Origin: Talpa occidentalis
Lineage: Eukaryota > Chordata > Mammalia > Eulipotyphla > Talpidae
Assembly (NCBI RefSeq): GCF_014898055.3
Contig: NW_023603184.1
Span: 110,288,615-110,352,614, forward strand
Direction of reading: 5' to 3'
DNA length: 64,000 bases
Each line of letters opens with the position of its first letter. The first letter of the stretch is position 1. The notes under the pieces were generated by a model. That model was not told the DNA's origin. It did no database searches and saw only the letters and a list, made by a program, of their open reading frames with translations. A program made the translations under genes and the position numbers. Of this stretch, positions 25,833 to 38,040 are shown in pieces.

Positions 25833-26104
25833 TTTTTTTAAGATTTATTTTATTTATTTATGCATATAAGAGCTGTGGTGCAGGCCAGAGGCATGGGGGG
25901 TGAGAAGATTCACCAGAGACAGATTGGGAAGCAGAACAGGTAGATCTACTGAAATACACTGCTGAGGAGAGCATCAGGCAAGACAGGGGAGGTCTGCTGC
26001 GCCACGTGGGTCAGCTCCCTGCCCAGGGATCTAACTAGTGCTGTTGTGGCTGCTGATAGCTTCACAGTGCTGAGACTTAACCCCTTGTGCCACAAGGGAG
26101 ACAC
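25833..26104 (-). mobile_element. tRNA-derived T+ SINE, antisense, subfamily B
   Basis: Tail at the low end (ttaagatttattttattta), head at about 26080-26104. Reverse-complement B-type motif (cttcacagtgctgagactt). A 10-bp target-site duplication, taaaactatg, is at 25823-25832 and 26105-26114. Confidence 0.88.
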
Positions 26105-26545
26105 TAAAACTATGAATTCTAAAAGCACAACATGTATTTCATGTTGAAGAACTTTCACAAAGAAACCTTTTGAAAAGACTAATTACAATTTGTAAGTTGA
26201 TATTTAGGGATGAAGAAAATGTATTATCAACTTACTTAATGAGAAGGTTAATAAAACTGCATTAGTTAGGATGCTTTGGGCTCTAAATAACAGAAAATAC
26301 AAGATCTGGCTTAACATTAAGGAAAATTTACCCACTTTTAAAGTGTTTTGAGTTAAGGTGGTCCCAGAGTTTGCTAATTCAACCATTCAGTTACTGGATC
26401 AATCACTTAGGATCTATCCAACTTGCCATTTTGTCATCCTGATAATCTAGGGTTTTTAGATTAATTAAAAGACACCTCATTAAATCTGGATTTTAGTTAA
26501 ATAGCATAGCATCTTGCACAAATTTAGCTGGATCCCTACATTTCT

Positions 26546-26831
26546 TTTTTTTTTTAAGATTTATTTATTTATGCATACAAGAGCCGGGGTACAGACCAGA
26601 GGTGCGGGGGGGGGGGGGGTGTGAGAGGATTCACCAGATTCACCAGAGATAGAGTGGGAAACAGAACAGGTAGATCCCCTGAAATACACTGCTGAGGGGG
26701 GCAGCGGGCAAGGTAGGAGAGGTCTGCTGCACCATGTGGGTAGCTCCGTGGCTGGGATTGAACTCATGCTTCAGTGGCTGCGGATAGCTACATAGGTTGC
26801 CTCTTAACCCCTTGCGCCACCAGAAAGGCCC
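26546..26831 (-). mobile_element. tRNA-derived T+ SINE, antisense, with G14 tract
   Basis: Tail at the low end (ttaagatttatttatttatg), head ending caccagaaaggcccc. An 18-bp target-site duplication with one mismatch (26528-26545 and 26832-26849). The body contains a run of 14 G (26606-26619) and a small duplicated attcaccag. Confidence 0.92.
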
Positions 26832-27544
26832 CTGGCTCCCTACATTTCTATTTCCTAAATCTGGGAAACTTGTTAATATCTTGGTTTTTTTCATAGCCTA
26901 GGTTGCCACATCCCTTAGTGCATGACAGGTGCATAGTCAGTGGCATGAAAGGTCTCACTGGTGAAGAAGTGGAGGAGCTGGTAGGTAACCAACAATATAG
27001 GTCACTAAGTCAAATCTGAGCTTTGATGATGAAAACATAATTTCCTTCAATATTAAGTATGAAGCTGTAAGTGTAAATAATGCAGTCTGCCTTTGATTCA
27101 GAGAAAGATTTTTTTTCTCACGAAAATTTTTCATTTTGCTTTTGAAGCTCTTAATTTGTTAGTTCCATAAAAGGCCATATCACTGCATCTGAAATAACTA
27201 AAGTATTTTTATTGAACATTCTGAACTAAGATATCTGGTTTATTTGCACATTTCTTCTTTTGTACATCATCCCTAGGACATATAGGTTGGTTCTCCATGG
27301 TGGTTCTCCATGTTAAAGATAGCTGGTTCTTTCCCCTTCCTTTATTTAGTTGTTTACATTCCCCATGGCCAAACTGTACCTTAATTTCCTGTGTTCCCTT
27401 CCTTCTACTCTCCCACCTTTTAACATTTCTCCATATCCTTAGGGCCTTATTTGTATTTGTGTGATAATGGTTTTTAAAGGGCTAGATAAACTAATCTGTG
27501 TTAATATTTACTTTGCTAATGTGTTGGACCTCTGAGGTAATTTA

Positions 27545-27965
27545 AGGCTTTGAAAAGCACTTTAGGAATGCTGCCAGTTCAGGCATCTCAGTGCCATGCA
27601 CTTTTGGTTACCCAATCACACTCACAGAGGCTGGTAGGTAAAGAAAAGCAGGCTTATACGACTTCAATGACTAGCAGTCTGTTCATTAAGTCAGCCTGGT
27701 CTCTCAATTTATGCCATCTTTTATTCCCTCATCAAACTTGCATGACAATCCACTGGTCTCTGAGCTGTTTTCTCCACCCCATTTCCTGTCTCATCTTGAG
27801 TGATTCATATGTGACTTCAATATTTATAGAGATGCCCCACCCAACACCCTGCATTCATAATTTCTTGACCTCCTCTGCTGCACAGACCTTTAAGTCCTTT
27901 GGTCTTTAGCAATCCCAGTGCTATCTAGTCATCCCAAGCAACTCCTCATCTCTCATAATTACATT
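27545..27965 (+). mobile_element. Possible L2-class fragment
   Basis: Pyrimidine-rich sequence with ctggtctctgagctgttttc and cttgacctcctctgctgcac recalls the L2 3' region but is too diverged to place with confidence. The sense L1 fragment at 27975 follows directly. Confidence 0.3.
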
Positions 27966-27974
27966 TCAAAATCA

Positions 27975-28290
27975 CACTGGATGATATCACACGTGTGTGG
28001 AATATTGAGAAGCTAAACTAAGAATCAGATAAAGACAAGTTTAAAAACTAACCCTTGAAAGCTGACTTAAAAACCGAAGCATTCAGAGCAGGGAGCGGGG
28101 AGGGGAGAGGCAAGAACAAAGAGGGACAGCAGCACAATGGGCTTTGGTGGTGGACTGTGGGTGATATGATGGTGGATACACTATGGAGGTGATTCTGACG
28201 GGGGGAACCTAACGATATCTCAATTAAAAAAAGAAATCTATTTACAAAAAGAAAAATATAATTAACATTGGGTAATGAATATTAAAAAAA
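27975..28290 (+). mobile_element. LINE-1 3' UTR fragment, sense
   Basis: ggatgatatcacacgtgtgtggaat begins a sense L1 3' UTR. A purine-rich ggggaggggagaggcaag stretch follows, and it ends in ctcaattaaaaaaagaaa. It parallels the copy at 19690. Confidence 0.65.
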
Positions 28291-28604
28291 AAAAATCATA
28301 CTATCCTCCTGTTCCTTTCTGAGTTTCTGCTCCTTTCTACTATCCTGACTTCTATAAAAATCTTGATTTCAAAAGAAATTTTTTAAAATAGCAGACTCAA
28401 GCTCTGAGCCTGCTACTTCCCTTCCCGCCCTTCTGTCTATACTGAATTCTATGGTTAATTTATCAATGATTCCCTCAACTTCCTAGATCTCTCAAACTTG
28501 CATCATGCTCAACTTCTGAACTCTGATTCTGAATGAATCTAAAAATTTGGGTTTTTTTTATATTCAACACCAATGTTAGTAAGTGAGCTAAATAAAATCA
28601 AATC

Positions 28605-29110
28605 ATTGCCTCAGGATTGTGAAGTGTTTAAGCACATGCACTCTGGAGTCCGATCACCAAAACCACTTCCTGGCTCCTCCATTTACTAGCTGAGTGCCTT
28701 TAGGAAAGGAGCATATGGGCCTACCTGGTGGCTCAGCGGTTGAGCGCTGGGCTGCCAAGCTGCCCGCAGCCTCTGCAGTGCCGGTTCAATCCCCGACCCT
28801 CCGGGTGAGGGTCCCACTTGGTGCGCAGACCTCTCCTGCTGTCCGCTACTCCCCTCAGCAGTGTATTACGTCAGTCTGTCTGTTCTGCTCCCCGCTCTGG
28901 CTCTGGTGAATTTTCTCACCCTCCCGCGCTTCTGACTGTACCCAGTGCTTGTATAAATAAATAAATCTTAAAAAAAAAAAAAAGAAAGGAGCATATGTCT
29001 AGTTTGTGCCCTATTTTCTTCATCTGCAAAAAGGGGATAATAATCAAACATATATCATAGGTATATAATACATGAGCTAATATTTACAATGTGCTTATAA
29101 ATAGTATATA
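28605..29110 (+). mobile_element. MIR split by a young SINE
   Basis: 28605-28703 (gcactctggagtccgatcac, cctggctcctccatttacta, gctgagtgcctttaggaaag) and 28997-29110 (attttcttcatctgcaaaaa, ggggataataatcaaac) are the two halves of one MIR. The SINE at 28717-28983 is inserted between them with its target-site duplication. Confidence 0.7.
28717..28983 (+). mobile_element. tRNA-derived T+ SINE, subfamily A, inside a MIR
   Basis: Head gggcctacctggtggctcag then cggttgagcgctgggctgcc. Near-consensus body and tail. A perfect 13-bp target-site duplication, gaaaggagcatat, is at 28704-28716 and 28984-28996. The interrupted sequence on both sides is an old MIR. Confidence 0.93.
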
Positions 29111-29289
29111 ATAGGGGTATATAACCTTTAAAAAAGTACTCTTTTCTCCTTTGTAGTTCAGCTTCTATTTTGCATAAAGTTATTCTAAATTTTTCAGTCT
29201 AATTTTCTGACAGCTCAGTCTCCATCCTTCAGTGAATGATGGTCTAATTCTCAGAGTACACTCGGTGTATATATGTAAATATATTGTGT

Positions 29290-29580
29290 ACATATATATA
29301 CACTCACCTACATATTGTCTTTGGATATCTCTTCTTTTCATTTTTCACCAATTCCCCCCTGTGACCCCAACTATATTTTTAGCCTTAGATACCATCTGTA
29401 TGCTGTTGAAACCTAAATTTATATCCCAGTCTAAACTGTTCTTTTGAACTCTACATGCATATCCAAATACCTACTCAACATATCCATTTGTGTGTCCAAT
29501 AGAATTTGCAAATTTAACACATTCAAAAAATGTTTGTTTCTCTAAAATTCCTATGCTGGAAATCTTCTCCGTCTCAGTCA
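29290..29580 (+). mobile_element. L2 LINE fragment
   Basis: Contains ccaaatacctactcaacata, tgtgtccaatagaatttgca and aatttaacacattcaaaaaa, a recognisable order of L2 phrases. Confidence 0.45.
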
Positions 29581-29916
29581 GGGGGGAATGTGTGAATTTA
29601 AGAAAAAGGAACTTGCAGAAAATAATAAAGCTGATAAAAGAATGAATGTATAGAAGACTAAGAAGTAGGAAGATCAGGAAATGTAAAATCAAGGACGAAA
29701 TGGGAGAAACAGTTAATCCTGGCAAAAATCATAAACATTTCATAAAAATCATAAAAATGTCTATAAAATGAGGGCTAAAATGTATCCACTGCATTTAGCA
29801 TTTTAGAGGTCATTGATGACTATTGCCTCAGTAGGTTTGGACTAGCTTACTTGAAAAATAGGAAGAGGGCTTACCAGGATCATAGACAGATGGATATCTG
29901 GTATTACTAATTCTAA

Positions 29917-29934
29917 ACACACACACACACACAC
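29917..29934. repeat. (CA)n microsatellite
   Basis: About nine CA units. Confidence 0.9.
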
Positions 29935-30024
29935 CCCTGTAATACTTAAGCAAACTTTTATTCAGAGTTCTAGTTCTTTATTTCTGAATGCTTGGAGCTA
30001 CATCTTCATCATTATATCTTATAA

Positions 30025-30610
30025 GTACCTCACATATTGGACCTATATAATAGACAGTATTATATAGATCCTATTGTATACATCCAATAATGAATTCATT
30101 TCCTCTCCTCCCTCTTATTCTCCTTATTCCCAAATTAATGCCAAATTTATCCAATTCTCCTAAGTTCTCCATCACATGAATGATACCACCAATACCTATC
30201 CATTCAGCAAAAAGAAAACAAACCTTGGAAACTTCTCTGTTTTTTCCTGCTCACCCATTTCTGATCTGTCCAATCTGATTTCAGACTCTATCTTCACTGC
30301 TCTAACTTGGGTCTTTAATTTCCCTCCCCCAAAACCCCATATTAGTAACTCTTTGAACTGCTTCCCTTTTCCAGAGGCCTTTGCATGCCCTACTGTATCA
30401 CCTATATAGTTACTAGTTATCTTTCAATACTGTATCGACTATATAGTTACCAGCTATCTTTCAATAAAGCACATAAGTTAAAAACTGAAAGCTGCTCCCT
30501 ACTTCCCACTGGAAATAATGTCATCTCCACACTGAGACCTTTGGAATTTGGCTCTCACCTACCATTCCAACTTCAGTTTATGGCAGTTTCCTATTTGCTT
30601 TAGCATAATC
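30025..30610 (+). mobile_element. L2 LINE fragment
   Basis: Phrases gaatgataccaccaatacct, accttggaaacttctctgtt and ttggctctcacctaccattc follow L2 order. It contains a 37-bp tandem duplication at 30393-30466. Confidence 0.45.
30393..30466. repeat. 37-bp tandem duplication
   Basis: Two adjacent copies start ctgtatcacctatatagtta (30393) and ctgtatcgactatatagtta (30430), both ending ctatctttcaata or gttatctttcaata. A few differences between copies. Confidence 0.9.
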
Positions 30611-31999
30611 AAATTGAAGCACATTCCATGAGGTCATGCACATACTTCCCACATTTTTATCTCTGGAATAAATAGTTAGAAATTTTCAAAGTTCAAATAA
30701 TTTTTTCCTAAGTCATAAATACAATTTCAAAATGTTTGGAAAAAAAAATGTTTAGCTATGATGTTGCCATTTTAACAGAAGATCTTTATTTCCCTTCTAA
30801 GATTCCTCTGTGAATGTATGTATTTGTCTAGAATACATATAAATTTGCATAATTTTCTCATATGTTTTAGTTAGTTATTCCTTTTCATGTTGCAGGAAAT
30901 ATCAAACATAACAAAATAATATTGTAAGAGAAAGAAAAAACAAGAAAAAAGGCAAGAACAGAGATAAAATAGAGCTATGAATACGCTGAAGATGCATACC
31001 ATATGCATAACCCATTTACTATGGATGATGCAAATATGCGGTTCTCAATTTTCTAGTAATCATTGTAAAAAGAGAAATTTTGTTAGCCAAGTCCTAGGGT
31101 CCAGGAAATTAAAGCGCTTCAGTATTTACAACACTTCTCAGACAAATATTGCAAAAAGATATTTTTCCTGAGCTGCTTCTAAAGGGAAAGCTGAGTGATA
31201 TATTTAACAACTTCTGGCTTCCTTATTAGAGACTGTGCACCTCATTTCCGATCACTCACTGCTCATATTGAGAATCAATACAGGGAGCTATCATTGCACA
31301 AATCACAATGATTCTGCAAATATCATCTTTTTGGAAATCATTTTATACTCGCAAGGCACCTAGCTCGTTGCTCCTTTCCTTTAAATCATGAATAAATATT
31401 AATATATTGAAATACTCACATATAGTACTATATGTATTAATCACAGAAGTGGCCAAATTTTTATGCTTTGGAAAAACTGAATATTGCTTCTCTTCAAGAA
31501 TGAGTTTTAAAGAGTTCTTGGGTAAAATCTTAAAACCTTATATCCTAAATCAGGCACTTGAAACTTGCTTGGTTGAAAAGTTACTAGCCATTCTCTCTAT
31601 TCTCATTTTTTTTATCATGAATATAGTTCCCTTTGGGACGAATTTTCCAAATTCAAAAATATGGCTAGGCTAGGGATATAGGCTAGGCTTGGGCATTTGT
31701 CTCTAATAGTAAAAAGATGGTATCCCAGAAGGACTCAAACACAAGCTTGCAAAAGTTCTCACTGTACCCAATATTGAGGCATCTCCAGAAATATGGCTAG
31801 TGGAGCTATAAATTTTGGGCAAACTTACTGAAGATTATATTACATACTGGTAGGAAGCCTGCATACTAAAATCCTTGATTTTTCCATTTTCTGAGTTTTT
31901 CAGAAGATGTGGTGACAAGTTTTTTCACCTTTGCTTTGATAAGTGGTTGTAGGAATGTTAGGATATGGATTCTCATCCCTTATTAATTCTGTTACTAAC

Positions 32000-32165
32000 T
32001 AGAGCGCTAGGCAGGTTACTTAAAGTTCCTGAGCTCAGTACCTACGTTACTCAGTACCTACATTAGGCAGGTTACTTAAAATTCCTGAGCTCAGTTTTCT
32101 CCCCCTGTTAAATAAGGGACTTGTAGTAGGTAATGACTTCCCTAGCATTCTTTCCATTTCTGAGC
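32000..32165 (+). mobile_element. MIR fragment with internal duplication
   Basis: aggcaggttacttaaagttcc, gagctcagttttctccccct and gttaaataagggacttgtag are MIR core phrases. The first phrase occurs twice, 56 bp apart. Confidence 0.55.
32009..32094. repeat. 56-bp-period partial tandem duplication
   Basis: aggcaggttacttaaagttcc followed by tgagctcag occurs at 32009 and, with one change, at 32065. The duplication lies within a MIR remnant. Confidence 0.85.
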
Positions 32166-32309
32166 CATGCTGGCCCACTACCTATCAGCTATTAGTGAAA
32201 AATCTCTTCAGTCTGATGAGAGTAAGTAACTGTTAATATTTACGTAATAGTGAACCTGGAACTATGGGGCCAGCCAGTTAAAAATAGTTATGTAAGACCA
32301 TAGGCGTTG

Positions 32310-32480
32310 CAGGAGGAAAGTTCTTTTTCCACTCTGCCAATTACTATTAATGCAGTCTGAGCTCAGTTTCCCTATCTGTGAAGAGAGACTAATAATTTCA
32401 TTGTTGTATTAAAGAAAATTATATAAATCCAGCCCTAAATATATAACGTCTGGCACAAAGCAAAAGCTCAAAAGTATCCA
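32310..32480 (+). mobile_element. MIR fragment
   Basis: ctctgccaattactattaat, ctcagtttccctatctgtga and ctggcacaaagcaaaagctc follow MIR order to its 3' end. Confidence 0.55.
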
Positions 32481-35400
32481 TTTTTAATAGTGTTATTTCC
32501 TTGGAACCACTGAAATATTACTCTTCTAATAGCATTTTCTCAAAACCGAGTATCAGCACTATTGTAATTAGAGTATGTAATGATTTTAAGGTGCCAATTT
32601 AGGCTGACTTGTTTTAAAATAAATTGAAAACATGGGCTCAGGAGATTTTTAAAAATTAAGCAGAACAACCTATGTGCTGAACTTTAACCTGTAGTTCTTT
32701 TATTTAATAAGTCTATTAATAAATACAACTTTAAGTTATTTGATTAGTACTAATATAAACCAGGCCAAACATGCCATCTAGCAGATGTGATAAACTTCAT
32801 TGCCCACCCCACCCCCAAAACTTTAATGGTGTTTTGCTTCACTTTTCTGTTTGTTTTGAAACAAGATCGTGGGGAAGTTCTTAGTTTTGGTTTCCCATCA
32901 ATAGATATTTAGTCCTTTAATTTTTGGTCATATGTAGATTATATCTAAATGCAAGTGAATGAGATAAAAATCATACTTAAATGGTAGAGATAAGCTTTCA
33001 AGGCTGTTTAAGTACTTTATAACTTAAAAACAATTGTTTAACTATAACAGAAAGGGAAGAAAATTCCCTCAAATGTGGGAAACCAGAGTTCTTTGCTATT
33101 CTCTTAACTACAGCAGGAAATATGTGTTTGTTTATTATGACCCTGGTGCTTCCATAGCCAGATTAACTTTCAAGCTCAGTTTTCATTCCCTTTAACCAAC
33201 TACTGTCACCCTGCCTTGTGGAAACTGTTAATTTGCAGGGAGTTCAAGGAGAATACTTGTATAATTACTTGTAGTAGAGCTGGTCTGTCACCATCCTTGA
33301 GGATAGACCCCCAGTAAGGCCCCATGCATCTAACTGTTGGGGTCCCTATGGAGTGTGTTAATTAGTACACAGCATGATGCTGTGTCAACAGCATTAAAGG
33401 TAACTCTTAGAAACTATCAAATTTTATAACAAAAGAGTTCTAACTGCCTTTGTATATCTAAGAATGTTTCCCTGTTGACTTTAGGTTTCTCATTCATGAA
33501 ATGTGAGGCTCAATTGATCAGCACCAGGTTGTGGAAGAATAATCACTTGTATTTCTGATACAAAGGTCTCTGCAAGATAAAGGGTTAGTGCACTATGTTC
33601 TATAGATAGCTAAGTAAAAACCTACACCATCTCATAAATCTTGAATGCCTGCATATTAAATATCCAAAGTTTATCAAGCCATTGTGTATACTTTTATTTA
33701 CCCTATTAATTCAATTTTAAAAGCCTATTAGAATCTAGCTTATAATTTTATGTTCTACAATTCTAGTTCCTTTAATAGTTTATTGTTTGATTAGCTCAGG
33801 GAATTTCACTAATTTTAAAAGCAATTTAATGGATTGCATATTGAAAGGCTATACAACTTTCTAAAAATTACCCATTATGGGCATTAATGTGTCAAAAATT
33901 ATTTAATCAGAAAGGGATTAGTAAGTGTATACACTTTACAGCTTCTAGGTCAAAAAATAACAAAAAGGGGGATTTAAAACTATCCCTAAGCGAGAAAGGA
34001 TCTATGTCACAGCGTTGGTCAAAATGAGGTATCCTTATTTTGATCTCCTACCTGCAAATGATTTTTTTTCTGGGAGGGGTGGCTGGTGGTGGGGTAGTGA
34101 TTTTAAAGGAAATTAGCAGTGCAGGATGTAAAGAAGTAGCCAAAAATGGTTTAGCAGAAGCCTGTATCTGGCAGAAACCCTGCTTTCTCCCCATTTTGTT
34201 CACCCTCAAACTTGCCAAGCCTTGTTCACTTTGGCTTTGTTTTAAAAATGCATTTCTGGTGAGTGAGAAAAGGATTTTGTACTGTGTTTTCAATGACTCA
34301 CCCAAAATAACTCCATTCAACTTGTAAATGGTCTTGCTCTGAATGCAGATTGTGTTTGTTCTAAGATGGGCATGAAGGAACTGCAGAAGGGAGATTAGAG
34401 AAGGGAAATGTGGTGGGAGAGGCCAGTGCAGTTTATATTTATTCAGGTTCAGAAACAGAATTATTTTTAAGAAAAGACACTGTGTGTGTCTGTGTGTGTG
34501 TTTTGAAGAACTGTTTATGATATCTGTACCATTTAAGGCTATTAGATTCATAGTTCATCTAATCACCAACCTCTTTTTCTTCATCCTCATAAAATGTGCA
34601 AAAGGAGATTTTGCAAGTATGTGAAATCACCCACTTTTTTAAAATGTTCTAAATGGTTCCAAATAAGAAGTATTTGTGTGTGTGTACTAGAAATTAATCT
34701 TAAATTAGGAAGAAAGTGTATATCAACAAATTGATCATATAATAGGACAGTCTCAAAACTGGGAAATGCAATAATGACATACTCCTATTTTGGTGCTACT
34801 GCAGGAAAAAAAAGTTTAGTATCAAGTGACAAAGATTGAGCATTGGATATTTGATATTTGATAGCTATACCTCTTTAAAGACTTTTCTGATTAAAAATAT
34901 TGGGGATCTTTAAAAACAATAGTTTAGGGTAGGACTGAAAATAAAAAAAAAAAAGCACTGACCTATAAACTTGACCATCAAGATTACAGATAAAAAAATT
35001 TTGACTTTCTCATGTGTAACTAAGTCCAGTGAAAAAGGTTTCAAAACCTCCTTTGAGTTGTTTCATGAATTCACGAAACAGACCAAGTAAGGCCTATTCT
35101 GTTACATAATCTTGTTTTATTCCATTGTGGATAAAGAAAAGATGACCCATTCTTACCTGTTGCTCAGAAACACCAGAGAATTGAGTGACTGAAAAGAAAA
35201 CAGGCTGTCTACAATATTTTACCAAGAAAAGGATAAATTTAGCATAATGTGACAAACTGAACAAATAGAGATCTGGGAATTGTGAAATGAGTGATAAAAT
35301 GACAAGTCTTCAGCATGCACAAAAACAAAAGTATATAAACTTATAACTCACCTAGATTATATAAACGATTTGCAAGACAAAGTTCCTGTGATCTTAACAT

Positions 35401-37240
35401 CTTCTCCTTCTGGTGTGACTTGGGAAAATAAGGGAAATCAAAAGAGCAGGTCATTATGCTATATCCAAGCTTATTTATAAGAATAATGAACCAATCTAAT
35501 AACCTCTGAATTTTTGCAATTGTAGGAAAACCCTAACAAGAAATAGGTTTAAATTATTAACCTTAAATATGCAGTTTATTACTTTAAAACATAAACAATA
35601 ATCAAGATAAACCAGAAATACTTTAATGATTAATAATGACTTTAAAAAGAATATATCAAAAAACTAATCTATGTCAGACTAAACACCTTTCCTCATAGTT
35701 CAATTATTGATTTGTAAATAAATCTTTGAAAGTTTCTGAAGAACTCTACACTAGGTGACATTTTCCTTTCATTCTCTTTTCTCCTATTGTAAATAATTAT
35801 AATATCTCTGGAAATCTTAATAGGTATATATAGAGGGGACTCACAAGATCTTATGTTGAAATGAATTTTAGGTACTGGGTTAAACATAGTTTAACTTTTT
35901 CAAATTAAAAAAAAATCCTTGAAGAACTAAATAGAATCTCATGTGTGGTATGGCATTCATTACTGAATAAATGAAACACGTTGGGTATTTAAGTCTCAAA
36001 GTTGAGACTACAACTAAAACTCCTTATCCTTTAAGGCACTATCTTGTTTCAAGGATTTCCTTCTCTACTATTTCCATATCGTCAACATTTTGCATTAAAA
36101 ATGATCATGTATAAGAAAATATAAAGTTGCTACTGGAGATTCAACAATTGTTGTCCTCTATTTTAAGGGTTACCTGCTGGCATTTTTTTTTCCCTTTCCT
36201 TATTATTTGACTCTGATAGTTTGGTACTTTTACATTTTTGATGCTGGTAGCTTGGCAATTTTATACTTTTAAATATAAAATATGGTTTATGTTTGCCTTT
36301 CTCAAGAATTCTTGTCTAAAAGTGTATTTAAACAACAAACTAAATAGGCCTCGGAAAAAATGAGGCAAATATTTTATCCTTTTGACTGTTCATTCTATAG
36401 AACTTAAGGAACAGAAAATTTACTCCAAGAGAACTCATTGATTTTTGTGGGATCAGCGCAGTACTTAAAGTGTAAGGGTTACAAGAATATTAGTGAGAAA
36501 GCTCTTTAATTTCCCACACTTTGCAATCTAACTGGGCAGTTAAACATATCTTCTGAAGCCAGTGATATTATTTACTGCACAATTCAGTCCCCAAATAAAT
36601 CATACAGCCTTTCAGTTGTCATCAGGGCAAGAGGTGGCCAGGAGTGGTGGAAACATGTGACCCAGGAAAAGTTTTGGCTCACTTGGATCCTGAACATCAT
36701 GAAGGCATTGGACAGAAAGAACAGGGATGAATTGAGGGGTGAAGGCATACTAGCTAGCAATAGCATGTGGAGATGACAGAACTAAAGCTGGGCACAGTGC
36801 CTGGATGAAAAGGGGAAGACAGCATATTTTGTTCTTTGTGGCTTTTGACCGTGCTTTCAGTGCCTCTTGCACCCTCTTTCTCTCCTTTGCTCACCTGTCC
36901 TGCAAGGCAGCTAGAGCCTGGTCTTTTTGGAGGGCCATTACATCGTCAGCTGCATTTCTCTCCAGGACTCCAGGAGACTGTAAAGTCGTTATGATACCAA
37001 GAAATAATGAAATGGCAAGTCCATGAGATATCACTGTTGTAGAACTCTTACATTTCACAGAATAAATAAGGCCCAGGATGATATTATGAGGGCTCTGGAA
37101 AGTGATTTGGATTTTGGATATGATCTTGTGGCTATTAGTAAACCACGAGAAGTCTGTGACTGGTTTTGAATAGGATTTCATCATCTCTGCTGAGATTTAA
37201 AAAAATAACAAAAGGGAATGCTCAACCCTAGTTTTAAAAC

Positions 37241-37248
37241 TGACGTCA
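37241..37248. promoter_or_regulatory. Perfect CRE palindrome TGACGTCA
   Basis: The full 8-bp CREB/ATF palindrome lies at the upstream edge of the CpG island, about 930 bp before the ITPRID2 ATG. A weaker variant (tgacatca) is at 38092, 80 bp before the ATG. Function is inferred from the motif only. Confidence 0.5.
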
Positions 37249-38011
37249 CGTTTCTTGAAGCACCGCGTGAGACCAAAATTCCAAGCAGCTTTTTCTGCAT
37301 TTTCTGAGCTATCGCTTGCTCTAACTTCACGGTTGAAGTCGCAGATTAAATATTCTTCCTTAATGCATTTGCATACGTACCACAACCACCCTGAGAAAAC
37401 GCTCTTAAGCATGCCAGTGGCACTGCGCGGAGCTTGGTCTTTTTCAGTTTTGACTAATTGACAAGAAACGCCAATTACGCGCCTCTTCCCTTCCACTCGA
37501 TCCACCACTTCTCGGTCGCTAAACGCTCGACTGGGCAAAGCGACTTCTCACAGGCCCAGTTCAGCGAGCCCAAGGCGACCCTGGTCAGCCGCGGGGAGGG
37601 CGGCCTGTGAGACTCGGCCTTTCCATTTATGCCCGTTTCCGAGAGGGCCAGAGAGGCGGACAGGAAGAACCGGCACCAACAAACAAACACGCAAACAAAC
37701 CGCGTCCCGTCAGCCAGCCCGGGCGAGGGGCGGCCCCGCCCCCGCCGCGCGCCCCGCCCCCGCGCGCGCCCCGCCCGCGCGCCCGAGCCGGAAGGGGGCG
37801 TGGACGCCGCCGAGGGAGGGGCGCGCAGACGCGCGGCGGCCGGCCGGGACCCGGACGCGTCGGGCGGAGGCGGGGGCGGGGGCCGGCCGGCGCCGGGCTC
37901 CGGGCAGCTCTCGCTCAGGCCACTCGCGCTCCCGCGCCGCGCCCGCCGGCTTCATGTGAAGCGCGGGCCCTCCGCCCCCTCCCTCCCCTTCCTTCCCTCC
38001 CTCCCTCCCGT

Positions 38012-38040
38012 CCCTCCTCCTCCTCCTCCTCCTCCTCCTC
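38012..38040 (+). repeat. (TCC)n trinucleotide repeat in presumed 5' UTR
   Basis: About nine TCC/CCT units with a CCTT/CCCT pyrimidine run upstream (37977-38011). All-pyrimidine strands of this kind in promoters can form H-DNA or bind pyrimidine-tract proteins (inference). Confidence 0.9.

Larger units (their letters stand above)
30611..37200. other. Gene-proximal upstream sequence
   Basis: Mostly unique AT-rich sequence with MIR fragments at 32000-32480 and a TG repeat near 34484. 33000-37200 is poor in recognisable repeats compared with the left half, as expected of a region that may hold regulatory elements. Open frames at 34048-34551 (both strands) and 36891-37184 (minus strand) match no protein I know. 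Confidence 0.45.

Noticed and set aside
34040..34551. Overlapping frames of 95 (+) and 167 (-) codons
   Set aside because: No recognisable domain, low-complexity segments coded by a TG repeat, and no sign of exon boundaries. Most likely chance, although I could not search databases.
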